A stretch of DNA of 64,000 nt from NCBI GenBank assembly GCA_963082975.1, contig OY720344.1, positions 8,109,580 to 8,173,579 of the forward strand. The letters run 5' to 3'. The notes beneath the pieces are model-generated. The model had not been told where the DNA came from and did no database searches. It saw only the letters and a list, made by a program, of their open reading frames with translations. The DNA comes from Labia minor (Eukaryota; Arthropoda; Insecta; Dermaptera; Spongiphoridae). The position numbers and the translations under genes were made by a program. Shown here piece after piece: positions 46,201-57,495 of this stretch (position 1 is the stretch's first letter; each line of letters begins with the position of its first letter).

Positions 46201-46483
46201 AGAGTTTTACATATAATACAGCTAATACTCCAAGTGAATGCTGTTGATTATCTAACGTTTCCAAAACATTATCCAAGTGTTGACTGTTTTTCATTAAAAC
46301 ATCCGTTGACTTATTTATAAAATCAGATAATTCTCTATAATTACCTTTATAATAGAGGATATAAAATAGAAGCAAATTAAATATATATAAATTATATAAA
46401 AAAAGTTTTAATAATTGTCAATCAAAACCTTGAAGTGAAAGTGTTCGAACATTATTAACAAATTGTTCCAAAGCAGAAGCCAT
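43201..46483 (-). CDS. CSN3: COP9 signalosome subunit 3
   Basis: Seven exons, 433 residues (human 423): 46429-46483, 46090-46344, 45690-45907, 45378-45572, 44985-45296, 44025-44138, 43201-43353. Recognisable blocks in order: [95 protein letters not shown] and [15 protein letters not shown], then [16 protein letters not shown]. The last two lie in the PCI winged-helix domain. The protein is a scaffold subunit of the eight-subunit complex that removes NEDD8 from cullins and so controls cullin-RING ligases. Its stop is 202 bp from the convergent MXRA7-like stop, and its start is 1.16 kb from TBP. Intron 5 carries a mariner relic. Confidence 0.97.
44307..44865 (-). mobile_element. Internally deleted mariner-like element in CSN3 intron 5
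   Basis: Inverted ends of about 24 bp, ATCAAATGAAAAGGTACGAA at the left and the complement of ATCAAATGAAAAGGTAAGAA at the right. Minus-strand frames give [20 protein letters not shown] and [14 protein letters not shown] (first catalytic Asp region), then jump to [20 protein letters not shown] and a [15 protein letters not shown]-terminus. The middle with the second and third catalytic residues is deleted and several frameshifts are present. At 559 bp it is under half length. I could not confirm the TA duplication on both sides. It is notably GC-richer than the surrounding intron. Confidence 0.8.
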
Positions 46484-47640
46484 TTCCAATTTATAATTAA
46501 AATAATTTATGTTACAAATTATTAAATTAAAAACTATTATTCATATATACCAATAATTATTAAAACAAATCAAAAATGAAGTTAGAGAATTCATAGAATA
46601 TAGTTGTAAGAAAATGAATTGACAGTTTTGAAATGGATAAATGAAAATTATATATATATATATAAATTATCATAAAATATAATATTATTAATAAGATAAA
46701 GAATAAATATAGATAAAAATAAATAATAATATATATCAAAATTAAAATTTATTATAATAAATTAAATAATAAATTTATATATGTATATTTTAATAAAAAA
46801 AAAAAAAGATTTAATAAAATCATTTAATATATTTGATTTAATTAATTTTTAAATATTTTTAAAATATTTTATTTTATATTTTAATTTTATTTTTTAATAA
46901 AAAAGAAGTGATATGATTGTAAATGAGAGCGCTCTTACGTCCAATTTTAAAAATCATATATCAACATATCCCATACAATCCCATATCATTAATTTATAAC
47001 ATACAAAATTTAAAAGAAAAAACCTTTCATTTTTTGAAAAAAAAAGAATGAATAAGTTATATACTGAAAATTGTATTTTAATGTTAAATTATACAAATAT
47101 TATTTTAATATTTTTTTTAACTAATATTTATTTTTTTCAAATAAAAATTATTTATCCTTCTCAAATAATGTTTTATTTTAATTTTCATTCTTTTTTTAAA
47201 ATATTAAAAAAAAGTTTATTATAAATTTAACGAAATACATAAGCAGTACTGGGACCACTGGGACAAAAAGAATTTGTACCGGGAATAAGTATCCTTATCC
47301 CACCGTGAGTGGCGCTACTTTTGTCTACCAAATACGACTAAACTAAACATATGAGTTGCAGGTCTATATTATCTATGATCATTATCTGACAATAGCTGGT
47401 TAGCTGGTTATAACGGGCAAATCTTGTTTCTGCTTGTTTCTATCATTTGGACTGAATTGGACATATTAATTTAAATTTTTATATTTTGTCGATGTAAAAA
47501 TCTCTATTTTTATCAAAAGGAATAATTTCTCTTTCCACAAAAGTTTGTTAGTGCAATTTAAATCTTATATTTCATTCTTTATTTATATTTTATTAAAAGA
47601 AAACGAAAATTATTTTTTCAGATTTTATAAATTTAGAAAA
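46484..47640. promoter_or_regulatory. Divergent promoter region, CSN3 / TBP
   Basis: 1.16 kb between two divergent start codons. The CSN3 side is almost pure AT. The TBP side (47230-47460) is GC-richer. A TTTTTTCAG acceptor-like sequence ends at about 47621, 20 bases before the TBP start, so TBP may have a 5' untranslated exon in this region. Confidence 0.4.
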
Positions 47641-48570
47641 ATGGAACAAATGCTTCCCAGTCCGGGATTCTCTATCCCAAGTATTGGAACTCCTTTACAT
47701 CAACCAGAAGAGGATCAACAAATTTTGCCTCAAGCTCAACAACAGCAACAACAACAACAACCTCAAATACAACCTACAACATCTCAACAGCCATCGTCAC
47801 AGATTCTACAACAAATGCCAAGTTTGGCTACACCACAAAAATCAATGCATTCTTATGCACCAGCATTTGCAACTCCACAAAGTATGATGCAGCCACAAAC
47901 GCCGCAAAATATGATGTCTCCACTCGTTGGAGGCCCTGGCAGTAATGCTCTTGGAGGTGGAAATTCAAGTATTCTCGGACCATCTACCCCTGGCCCTTTG
48001 ACACCGATGACACCCTCATCAGCCGACCCAGGAATTGTACCTCAATTACAGAATATTGTCTCAACAGTTAATCTTAGTTGTAAATTGGATTTGAAGAGAA
48101 TCGCTTTGCATGCACGTAATGCTGAATATAATCCTAAACGTTTCGCTGCAGTAATAATGCGTATTCGCGAACCACGTACCACCGCTCTTATTTTCTCATC
48201 AGGTAAAATGGTATGCACTGGCGCCAAAAGTGAAGATGATTCAAGACTTGCAGCAAGAAAATATGCAAGAATTATTCAAAAACTTGGTTTTACTGCTAAA
48301 TTTTTAGATTTTAAAATTCAAAATATGGTTGGAAGTTGTGATGTAAAATTTCCTATTCGTTTAGAAGGTTTAGTTTTAACACATGGACAATTTAGTAGTT
48401 ATGAACCTGAATTATTTCCAGGATTAATTTATCGAATGGTGAGGCCGCGTATTGTACTTTTAATATTTGTATCTGGAAAAGTTGTTTTAACAGGAGCAAA
48501 GGTTCGTCAAGAAATTTATGAAGCTTTTGATAATATTTATCCTATTTTAAAAGGTTTTAAAAAGCAATAA
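47641..48570 (+). CDS. Tbp: TATA-binding protein
   Basis: 309 residues in one uninterrupted coding exon. The start [20 protein letters not shown] is the conserved animal TBP N-terminus. The open frame extends 32 codons further 5', but that part is low-complexity and precedes an acceptor-like site. Residues about 30-70 are Gln-rich ([14 protein letters not shown]), followed by Pro/Ser/Thr-rich sequence. The final 180 residues are the complete saddle: [40 protein letters not shown], then the second repeat [39 protein letters not shown] and the end [10 protein letters not shown]. It nucleates TFIID and also serves RNA polymerases I and III. The core shows no substitution that looks damaging. Confidence 0.98.
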   Translation: MEQMLPSPGFSIPSIGTPLHQPEEDQQILPQAQQQQQQQQPQIQPTTSQQPSSQILQQMPSLATPQKSMHSYAPAFATPQSMMQPQTPQNMMSPLVGGPGSNALGGGNSSILGPSTPGPLTPMTPSSADPGIVPQLQNIVSTVNLSCKLDLKRIALHARNAEYNPKRFAAVIMRIREPRTTALIFSSGKMVCTGAKSEDDSRLAARKYARIIQKLGFTAKFLDFKIQNMVGSCDVKFPIRLEGLVLTHGQFSSYEPELFPGLIYRMVRPRIVLLIFVSGKVVLTGAKVRQEIYEAFDNIYPILKGFKKQ

Positions 48571-49337
48571 GACTATTTTTAGATTAACTTATGTTAATTA
48601 ATCAATTAAAAAGAAATATTTTATGAATGAACTAATTCTCTATCTAAAAGATTGATTATAAAATAAAAATCAATTTTTACATACTTATATATTATATATA
48701 TATTTAATTGTTTAAAAAAATGTTAGTTTTGTTTATGCAAAAACAATTCAAGTGATAAAGTTTATTAAAAAAATAATTGGTAATCAAATTAATTTTATTT
48801 ATTGTAATATAATTTTTATATAAAATTAAAAATATATTCATGAAAACAGGATAAAATTCTTTTTGTTTTGTTTTATTCATCATTTTTTTTACATTTACTT
48901 AAACGTTAATATCTCAAAAGATCATCTGGCATCAACTTGCGGCTGTGAAATTAGAAAAATTAACAAATCCTAATATTTTAACTTTCAAAAATTAATTAAA
49001 ATATGTTTATTTTGATTTAAGTCTGAATTTAAATTAACTAAAATGATGCCATAAATAATATTTAAGATAAGCATTTCACAAATTTTATAAATTCATTTGA
49101 ATCTTTTAAGGAAATGAGGACATGCCAATATATTGTGTATATGGCGCATAATGCTCTATTAATTCACAGCCAGACAATATTTCATAATAAGTAACTGTAA
49201 AGTTAATACAAAGTTTCAATAAATTATTTTAAATTCAATCCTAGTTTATATTTATTTTGAATAAAAACACTATTAATTTGTAATTTCAATGTCAATTTTT
49301 ATTAACAATTACTTCTTTTTAAATATTATATATTATT
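48571..49337. other. TBP downstream region
   Basis: AT-rich 3' flank of TBP with its untranslated region. Nothing else recognised. Confidence 0.45.
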
Positions 49338-49610
49338 ATTTAATACAGTGGTTTCCAACCTTTCTGAACCGACAATACTCACATAATATAGTAACCATAC
49401 TGAAAAAAATTGAAAAAAAAATCGAAAATGTTTAAAAGCCTTATCGCAATTTTTTTTAGAACCATATTGAAAAACTTGGAAAAAAATCGAAAAAATGCGG
49501 GCACTTGAAATGGCTTCGTGGGCACCAGGTTACCGATCCCTGTTATAGATTATTATAGATTTTAGAAAAAAAATTGTGTGCTCCACAGGTTGGAAAACAT
49601 TGATTTAATA
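49338..49610. mobile_element. Short hAT-type MITE with 8-bp target duplication
   Basis: Body 49346-49602 (257 bp) begins CAGTGGTTTCCAACCTTTCT and ends with the complement of CAATGTTTTCCAACCTGTGG. Both flanks are ATTTAATA (49338-49345 and 49603-49610), an exact 8-bp duplication as left by hAT transposases. No coding capacity. The termini differ from those of the 18-kb hAT element, so at least two hAT families are present in this genome. Confidence 0.9.
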
Positions 49611-49800
49611 TCTAATGTTATAAATATAGGAAGCTCACTCGTAAGAAGCTCAGATTTTTTAAATGTTTTTTCTACAATAAGAATTGAATATCTGTCAATT
49701 TGAAAAGAAGCTAATAGAATTAACCATAATTATTTATAAATCTATAAATAAAAAATAATAATTTAAATTTAAACATTAGGGGGAATTTCTATTTTATTAG

Positions 49801-50145
49801 AATGGTTTAGGTGAATTTCGGTTATTACATATTCATTACCATCATTACTCCTATTATTTTTTTATTTTTGTTTAGTTAGAATTAAATAATTGAACATTAA
49901 ATTTTTCAAAACATAGTTTCATAAATCGAGGTGATAGGGAATGATAGGGACACATGGCTAGAAGGAGAGAGAAAAGCCTGGCAAGAAACTTGTTTGTGGG
50001 GAGACCGGTTAATATTCATTGAAATGAAGAATGTAATAGAGTTGGGAGAGAATAGGATTTGGATGGAATAAGATAAACGCGGCCACACTTTCTAGAAGAA
50101 TGGTTTAGGTGCATTTCTATTATTACATATTCATTACCATCAATA
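49801..50145. repeat. Direct repeat pair around a GC-richer 250-bp insert
   Basis: AGAATGGTTTAGGTGAATTT at 49799 and a close copy at about 50097 each continue for some 45 bases into ATTACATATTCATTACCATC. Between them, 49905-50095 is GC-richer and unlike the flanks. This could be a local duplication or an insertion with a long duplication. I do not recognise the insert. Confidence 0.55.
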
Positions 50146-50890
50146 TACATCTATCATTAGAGATAGATCATTCTTATTATTGTTTGAATTCTTAAAACCT
50201 GTTTTTAGTTAAGAAGAATATCAAATTATGAAATATTTTAATATTGAAAATATATCAATTTTGAGAGTTTTCTATATAAATTTTTAATGCATCTAGCTAC
50301 AATTAATTAAATTTAAATTCATTTCAAAATAATTTGTTAATTTTATTTAGATTTAAATTATGATCATCGTTTTATTACAATATAAAATTAAAATATAATT
50401 ACAAAAATATACATGTTGAATATAAATCATCCATAAAATTAAAAAAATAGGTATTTATAAGTTAACTGGATGAAAATTTTCTAATAAGTTTATTTATGTA
50501 TGCGTTTGTATATTGAATAGTTTTATTAACTTAATATTTGAGGAATAATCATAGAATATAGAATTTTTTTTTAAAATCTCGCGAATTTTTAAAATTACTT
50601 TTCGAATATTGCATAATTAATTTTTCATTTTTTATTTAATTTTCAAATTAATTTGCACATTTTATATTATTTGAATAATTATATTTATAGTTTTAATGAT
50701 ATTTAATTTTTAAATAGTTGTCCACACTGAAAAATTTCAAAAGTGAGTTTGACAGAAACATTTTTATTTATTTAAATGCTATATAAACTTATATTAATTT
50801 TTTATTTATATAATAGAGCACTAATAAAATTAATAATTAAAATAAAATACACATAAATGTATATATTTTTAAATGAAATAATTACCAAGA
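50146..50890. promoter_or_regulatory. Upstream flank of WDR70
   Basis: AT-rich sequence 5' of the WDR70 start. Presumed promoter; no motif identified. Confidence 0.3.
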
Positions 50891-53056
50891 ATGGAGAATA
50901 AAAATAAAAAAATAACTTTTGGGAAAATTGGAGCTTTTTTAACAAAAAAGGACGATACAAATTGTGAAGTTATAGAAAATTTAGAAAAATTCAAACCGAA
51001 TGAAAAGGAAATTTTAATTGAAGATTTGGGAGTAGATGATGAGAGTCATGAAATTACTAATACCATGGGCTTCTCAGGTTTTGGTAAAAAAAAGTCAAAA
51101 CAATTTAATTTAGATGAACTTGTTCAAGAAGCAAAACGGATTGCTAAGAATCGCAATAAAATTAATGAAAAAAATGATTCAATAAATGAACCAACTCCTG
51201 GTCCTTCGAAAGAAAATGAAGAAAAAGAAGATGAAGAGGAAAATGAATGGGTTGGTCCACAAATTCCTCAAGAATTTCTAAATTCCAAAAGAATTGAAGA
51301 TAATGAAGAAAACGAGATCTCTGATGAGGACGAGGATGATGAAAATAAAATTCCATCAAGTAGCGAAGTATCTATTGCTCATGGAAATAAGGCTGTCGTT
51401 GCGATTTCAATTGATCCAGCGGGCGCAAGATTAGCGACTGGTTCTGTTGATTATGAGGTTCGATTTTGGGATTTTGCAGGAATGGATACATCTCTGCAGA
51501 GCTTCCGACAACTTCAACCTTGTGAGAATCATCCAATTAAATGTCTTCATTATTCAATTACTGGTGATGTTATTTTAGTAATATCTGGAATGTCACAAGC
51601 TAAAGTATTAGATAGAGATGGATTTGAAATAGCTGAATGTGTTAAAGGAGATCAATATATAGCAGATATGAAACGAACCAAAGGCCATATAGCTCCTTTG
51701 AATTCAGGTTGTTGGCATCCAAAAATACGTGAAGAATTTTTAACTTGCTCTGAAGATTCCACTTGTCGATTGTGGGATATCAATCGGGCATATACTCACA
51801 AAGCCATAATCAAAACAAGAGCCCATAATGGCCTTAAAACCAATCCAACAGCTTGTACTTTTAGTCGAGATGGAAATTTAGTAGCCTGTGCATGTACTGA
51901 TGGTTCCATTCAGATGTGGGATCATCGAAAGGCTTATGTAAATACATCCATGCTTTTGCGGGGAGCTCATCAATCGGGCTATGAAATCTCCTCACTCACC
52001 TTCTCCTATTTAAGTAATTTATTAGCAACACGAAGTTGTGATGATACTTTAAAGTTGTGGGATATAAGAAGTTTTAAAAAACCTGTACATACCGTTGGGG
52101 ATTTATTTTCCCGGTATCCCACTACCGATTGTTCTTTCAGTCCGGATGATTCTATGGTTTTAACAGGGACATCAATGAAAAAAACCGATTCTAATGGACA
52201 ATTATTATTTTACAATACAAAAACATTCGAAAAACTTCGTGAAATTAATGTTTCTAATTCGCATATTATAAAATCATTCTGGCATCCAAAATTAAATCAA
52301 ATTTTTGTAGGATGTGGTAATGGTGTTGTTAAAATATATTATGATGAAATTAAAAGTTTAAGGGGAGCAAAATTATGTATTAAAAAATCAAAACGCAAAG
52401 TACATTATGAAGAGGTAGTATCAGCTCAACAAGTATTAACGCCACACGCACTTCCCTTATTCCGTCAAGATCGACCACAATCTTATAGAAAACAAATGGA
52501 AAAAGCTCGTCAAGATCCTGTTAAATCAAGAAGGCCAGATTTACCTTTATCTCAAGGTTGTGGTGGACGTGTAGCTACATCTGGTTTGTATTTTTTTGAA
52601 TTTTGTGCTTGTAATATTTGGTTATGTTTCCAACTTAATTTTTTTAATAGCAATATCTTATTAAAACACAATTATTTTCTCCAATATTTCGATTACTTTT
52701 TATTTAGATCCAAATATATTATATTATTTTATATCTATTATTATTTTGAGATTTGAAATATCTAACATTCTTATTTATTTTATTCATACAAATATTATAA
52801 AATAATAAATATAAATATTTTTATCTTTATAGGTGGTACTTTAAGTTCATATGTTATCAGAACGCTTGGTCTTAGTAAGAGAGTTGAAGATGATCAAGAT
52901 CCCCGTGAAGCTATTCTACGATTTGCTAAAGAAGCAGAAGAAAATCCATATTGGATTGCACCAGCATATGCAAAAACACAACCACAAACTATTTTTCAAA
53001 ATACGGATGACGATACTGATGAACCTTCATCAAAAAAGAGTAAAACCTCTAAATAG
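50891..53056 (+). CDS. WDR70: WD repeat-containing protein 70
   Basis: Two exons (50891-52583 and 52833-53056), 638 residues. The junction GCTACATCTG/GTTTGT joins to AG/GTGGTACTTT and restores the conserved GGRVATSGGTLSSY. Without splicing the frame runs into a hydrophobic intronic tail. Residues 1-155 are acidic and disordered, with a conserved TNTMGFSGFGKKKSKQFNLD segment. The central part is a WD propeller with blade ends ATGSVDYEVRFWDF, TCSEDSTCRLWDI, ACTDGSIQMWDHR and TRSCDDTLKLWDIR. The C-terminus contains DPREAILRFAKEAEENPYWI and a Lys-rich end. In yeast and human cells WDR70 relatives act with CUL4-DDB1-type ligases in chromatin and DNA-break responses; here the role is inferred from the family. 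Confidence 0.95.
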
Positions 53057-53120
53057 TTATATGTATAATAATGTTTGTAAATAAATATATACTTAAGTTT
53101 GTTTTTTTTATATTATTTTT

Positions 53121-53518
53121 ACCGACCGACGATAGTAAGGGAGGTATTGTTTTCACACCAAATTTCACATGTGGAGATTTTTACATATCTCCACGAATCA
53201 TGCATTTTATTAACAGAAAAAGTATTTTTAGCATGATGTATGTCCGTATATATTTTTACATATCTCCACAAATCATGCACTGTGTATTGGTTTTATCCTC
53301 GGGAAAATCATCTTCATTAGTTTTTTCTTAATTTAAAATTATATTACGTCACCCACCCCATGACGTCACAGCCAGCTCTTATATATTCTAAATAAAATAA
53401 AATTTAAAATATTTATGTTATATGCATATCTGTTTTTTATTGCATTAATAGATACATTAAAATTATTTGAAATTGTTTCTGTAGCTGGAAATTAATTTAT
53501 TTCAAACCGTCGGTCGGT
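53121..53518. mobile_element. Element with ACCGACCGACG inverted ends
   Basis: Left end ACCGACCGACGATAGTAAGG at 53121 and right end CGTCGGTCGGT at 53508-53518 form an 11-bp inverted terminal repeat around 398 bp. A duplicated motif (ACATATCTCCACAAATCATG-like) occurs at about 53187 and 53262. The 43 bases at the left end recur inverted in PERK intron 13, which supports a mobile family. No target duplication is evident and there is no transposase. TGACGTCA occurs at 53361-53368. Confidence 0.6.
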
Positions 53519-53860
53519 TCTGCGCCTGGCCACAGGTCAACTTATTTATAATTATTTTTACATATAAATTTGTATTTTTATTAATATAATATTTTTTAAA
53601 TATTAACTTGCTTTATAATTTTATTTATTTTAAAAATTTCTCAATTTTATAAAATAAAAAGGATATAATTAGTATGGTAGTGATCAGAAAGGTATGGACA
53701 AGTATGGAAATAATATACATATAGAGAATATTTCTATACATTAACATTGTTTAGATTGTGTGTTTAGTGTTATCAATATTTAATACATATTATTTAAATT
53801 AATTGGTTATTTTTTACAGATTTTTGTTCTTTTTGATATTATACATATATATTATATTTA

Positions 53861-54105
53861 CCAGCTGGTCAGAGCGCCTTCGGCGCTCTTCACACCTGGA
53901 CGGGTGCTCCGCCCCCTGTACCCCCAGTGGTACATAGTATTTGGTTAAAAGTAGTAAAAGGTTTTCATCCATTTTGTTTCAATCAGTATATTACATAAAA
54001 CATTCATTTCTTTTTGTGTTCTTATTTAAAATATATTTTAATTTAATCAGTAAATTAATTATATATATTATTATTGTATATGTTATATCTAGCTATTTCT
54101 ATAGC
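53861..54105 (-). mobile_element. Helitron-like 3' terminus, copy 1
   Basis: Read on the minus strand, the sequence ends with GGGGGCGGAGCACCCGTCC, then a hairpin GAGCGCC/GGCGCTC (53872-53888), then a short TGACCAGCTGG tail. GC-rich 3' hairpins a few bases before a CTRR end are the Helitron signature. The direct copy at 57267-57495 ends in CTAG exactly, so this copy has a one-base change (CTGG). Confidence 0.6.
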
Positions 54106-54555
54106 TCAAAGATACTCGAAAGTTCTTGGCCACATTTCTCCAAATATCCCTATCCTGAGCCCTTGTCCCATCTCTCTTACGTCCCTTCCTATGCGTCCAT
54201 GGTCTTGATTCCCTTTGATAATAATTTTGATGAGATAAGCCTCTTTACTGCATGATAACAGGCGTTTCCCGATTGATATCTCGATTTAAATTCTTCTCAA
54301 ATATTATTATCCTTCGTGATTACATTCAATTTTTCTACATTTTTTTTGTATATTAAGATTTTGTATGTTAATACTGTGTTCCTCTTTGTCACTAAATATT
54401 TTTTCTTATCACTATTAATTTCAAACCTCAATTAATTTTTCCACGCTATCTGTAATTGCAATTGCCGAATCTCTTATAATATTTAAGACGTCTGCTTAGC
54501 CTAACATTTCAATTATTTTGTTTAATTGCATTTCGAGTGATTTTTTCCCAATTTG
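54106..54555 (-). pseudogene. RTE-like LINE 3' fragment, copy 1
   Basis: Minus-strand segments VLNIIRDSAIAITDSVEKLI and, further on, GLRIGIFGEMWPRTFEY match the corresponding parts of copy 2 at 57496-58130 and the LINE tail at 12270. The segment holding YKTIILSVVLYECETWS in copy 2 is deleted here. It lies between Helitron helicase and Helitron 3' end, so it appears nested. Confidence 0.6.
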
Positions 54556-54905
54556 TGTAATCACATACTCACAACATGCAACATATAATTGGCCGTGGGA
54601 AAAACATGGGGATTGCAAATGAATTCCGCAGCACTTGAGTGTCTGGCCCTGAGCTTGGAACATGGTCATATCGGCGGTCAAAGTTGAAAATTCCCCATAT
54701 ATTATATAACTACTGTAATTAGTATTATTATAATGTAAAATTATAAAGAAAAAATGTTTAGATATTATTGTAGACATTTTCATTCTGTAAATTAAATAAT
54801 TTTATTTCATTTAAATAAATACCTATTTTTAAATATTTTTTGCTCCCTATATTATTTATCTAATTCTCAAAATATATTAAGATCATATAAATTGGAATTA
54901 TTTAT
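54556..54905 (-). pseudogene. Helitron helicase C-terminal fragment
   Basis: Minus-strand translation contains FQAQGQTLKCCGIHLQSPCF then SHGQLYVACCEYV, the final conserved block of the PIF1-like helicase of Helitrons (usually GQTL...G..L..P.FSHGQLYVA.SR). Upstream flanking sequence (54725-54905) is repeated inverted at 56340-56511, and a truncated copy of the helicase codons (around YGGIFNFDR) occurs on the plus strand at 61305-61364. The reading frame then runs into LINE sequence. Confidence 0.75.
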
Positions 54906-55099
54906 TAATTATTATTAATTATTTATGTCAACTTATTTAAAATTTGATATCTACATTCATCTCATTCAAAAAATATGTATATTGTTTATTATGTTTATAA
55001 TTTAATTTTTTAAAAATAATATTGGCCTTTTTAAATAAACACTGAACACATTTTCAAGATTATATGAATAAATAATTTTAATTTTGATCTCATAATTGG

Positions 55100-55760
55100 A
55101 TTTTCATTTTCAAGTAAGATGGCTGGAATCACAATATATGAAGGGACATTTACAATAATAATATATAATTAATTTACTGATTTAATTAAAATATATTTAA
55201 AGTAAGAACACAAAAACAAATAAATGTTTTATCTAATATACTGATTGAATATTTAGTATATAATATTACAATTACAATTTTTATACTCTCTACTGACTGT
55301 TCATTTCATTTCACTGAAAATAGTGTCGAATAGAAATAGACGATATTACTGGGATTAATCTTATAATGCTAGCTAAAATTGTTTGTTTGATTATTGAGGA
55401 CCCCAGATCCATTTATTTTAATCAGATTGATGCAATGATGCAACATTTAATAATTGTAATAAATAAGAATTGTATATCAATATTTTTTAATTCAAACTCA
55501 ATAATAATGAATTATTTTTTTTAACTTATGTACCGAGCCGAGCCTCCCAGTACTAAAATATTATTATGGGTGGAATTACAATATATGAAGGGACACACAG
55601 AGATAAATAGATATAACATTTACAATATAAATATATATTTAATTTACTGATTAAATTAAAATATATTAAAAATATGAACCCAAAAACAAATAAATGTTTT
55701 ATCTAATCTTATCTTATTATGCTAGCTAAAATTGTATATATCTATCTATATATCTATATT
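55100..55760. repeat. Tandem pair of diverged repeats
   Basis: 55120-55245 and 55568-55710 match each other (CACAATATATGAAGGGACA, then an ATTTACTGAT...AAATAAATGTTTTATCTAAT block). Between them is the CTGACTGTTCATTTCA / GACGATATTACT block that recurs at 62300-62480. This is a multi-copy, partly permuted repeat with no coding capacity. Confidence 0.65.
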
Positions 55761-56154
55761 TCTATATATAGCCATTGGTTCTCAAAAACCGCTCTAACGA
55801 TTTTTTTCAAATTCACACTAGATATAGTATTTATAAAGAAAAATTAAGTTTTATTGATCATATCTCTTGAAACATACAGCTTCATTATTTATTTCTTAAT
55901 TAAAAATTATATATGGGTGACGTCAAAAATGGCATCCATTTTGAAATTTTACTCCCGCCTTTTTTTAAAGGATATTGTATTAATATTTTTTTTATATTTA
56001 AAATATTTTAAAAATTTTTATTTAATTTCGAAATAAAATTAAAAATATATATTTTAATAATATTTTATAATTATAAATTACGATAAATATATATCATTCT
56101 TCCAATAAAAAAAAATATTCATGCACTTAGAAACATACCTAATAATACATATTT

Positions 56155-56511
56155 ATGTATTATTGAGGACCCCAGTTCCATTCATTTTAATCAGATTGAT
56201 GCAATGATAATAATTATAATAAATCAATTAAAAAATTGTATATCAGCTCGGTGTCCCAAGTATTAATATCAGCCAAACCCAATAATAATGAATTAATTTT
56301 TTTTAAGTTAATTACCGAGCCGAGGCTCAGGGTCCCGGTATGATCTTAATATATTGTGAGAATTAGATAAATAATGTATAGAGAAAAAAATATTTAAAAA
56401 TAGATATTTATTTAAATGAAATAAAATTATTTAATTTACAGAATGAAAATGTCTACAATAATATCTAAGTATTTTTTCTTTATAATTTTACATTATAATA
56501 ATCTATGCGCA
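56155..56511 (+). repeat. Repeat with ACCGAGCCGAGGCTC motif and Helitron flank
   Basis: 56155-56335 matches 62400-62625, including CAGCTCGGTGTCCC and TACCGAGCCGAGGCTCAGGG. It is fused to 56340-56511, the inverted copy of the Helitron flank at 54725-54905. The homology breaks off at about 56511, where a GC-rich CGCACGGCAGTGCGCCGGCC segment begins. Confidence 0.65.
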
Positions 56512-57230
56512 CGGCAGTGCGCCGGCCAAGTTCCAGCAAGCCGCGCGCATGCCGTAAGTATATTTACACGAATGGTTTGGAGTCACTTTTGACCCCCCTG
56601 TATCTCAGTGCCTATTGCAAGTACAGAGATAAAATTTTATCTACGTAGTCATATACTAGAACTAAAGCAGTATGCCAAATTTCATAGTTATAGCTTCAGT
56701 AGATCCTGAAATATGTCCCTGTGAAAATAGCTTATTTTGGAACTGATTCACTGATTGGTCAACAAAATTCTTAGGGTATTTCCAATTGTCCTAGCGCTAT
56801 GAAATTTGGCATACAGGTCTTGTGTTATAAGTAGGTTAACAAAAAATTATGAAATTTAAGAAATCGGTCAAGCTTGAGTTGTTATAATCGAATATCAATG
56901 CGATTTTAACGAATTCAAACGAATTCATTGGTTTTGTCAGAAACTAATCAAGCTAGGACTTCGAAATTTGGTACACCGATATTATTCACAGTTTGTAGAT
57001 TTCTTTTAAAATTTCGTCAAAATCGGTTAACCGGAAGTGGTACTTTACCTACACTGGTTGCGTTTACCTTTCAAGTAAAGTACCAGTTTGCTTCGAGATA
57101 TTTGCTTCATATTTTGTATATAGATTTAAAAATATGAAAAAAATTCAGATACCAAATTTCATCATGATCTGACTACCGGAAGTGACATTTTACCTATACA
57201 AGTAGCGTTAGGTGTAAATTATAAATATAT
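56512..57230. repeat. Decayed interspersed repeat
   Basis: Repeated internal phrases such as TGCCAAATTTCAT, GAAATTTGGCATAC and CCGGAAGTG(A/G)(T/C)A(C/T)TTT, spaced at roughly 100-150 bases. These look like the 3' untranslated tail of a LINE or a related non-autonomous repeat. No protein recognised. Confidence 0.4.
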
Positions 57231-57266
57231 ATAATAGTGTTAAACCATTTTACTTTATAATTTAAA

Positions 57267-57495
57267 CTAGCTGCTCAGAGCTCCTTCGTCGCTCTTCACA
57301 TCTAGACGGGGGCTCCGCCCCCTGTACCCCCGAGTTGTACATAGTATTTGGTTGAAAGTAGTAAAAGGTTTTCATCCATTTTGTTTCAATCAATGTATAA
57401 CATAAAACATTCATTTCTTATTGTGTGATTATTTAAAATATATTTTAATTTAATCAGTAAATTAATTATATATATTTTTATTGAATATGTTATAA
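57267..57495 (-). mobile_element. Helitron-like 3' terminus, copy 2
   Basis: Direct copy of 53861-54105. On the minus strand it shows GGGGGCGGAGCCCCCGTC, a decayed hairpin (GAGCGAC/GGAGCTC) and ends TGAGCAGCTAG followed by T, the expected CTAG terminus and A/T insertion context of Helitrons. Confidence 0.65.

Noticed and set aside
47684-47887. 67-residue frame inside TBP
   Set aside because: Shifted reading of the CAA repeat of the Gln tract.
52584-52756. WDR70 C-terminus as read through
   Set aside because: Hydrophobic tail is intronic; splicing to 52833 restores the conserved family C-terminus.
53071-53331. 86-residue frame after WDR70
   Set aside because: Lies within the ACCGACCGACG element; product of its internal duplication.
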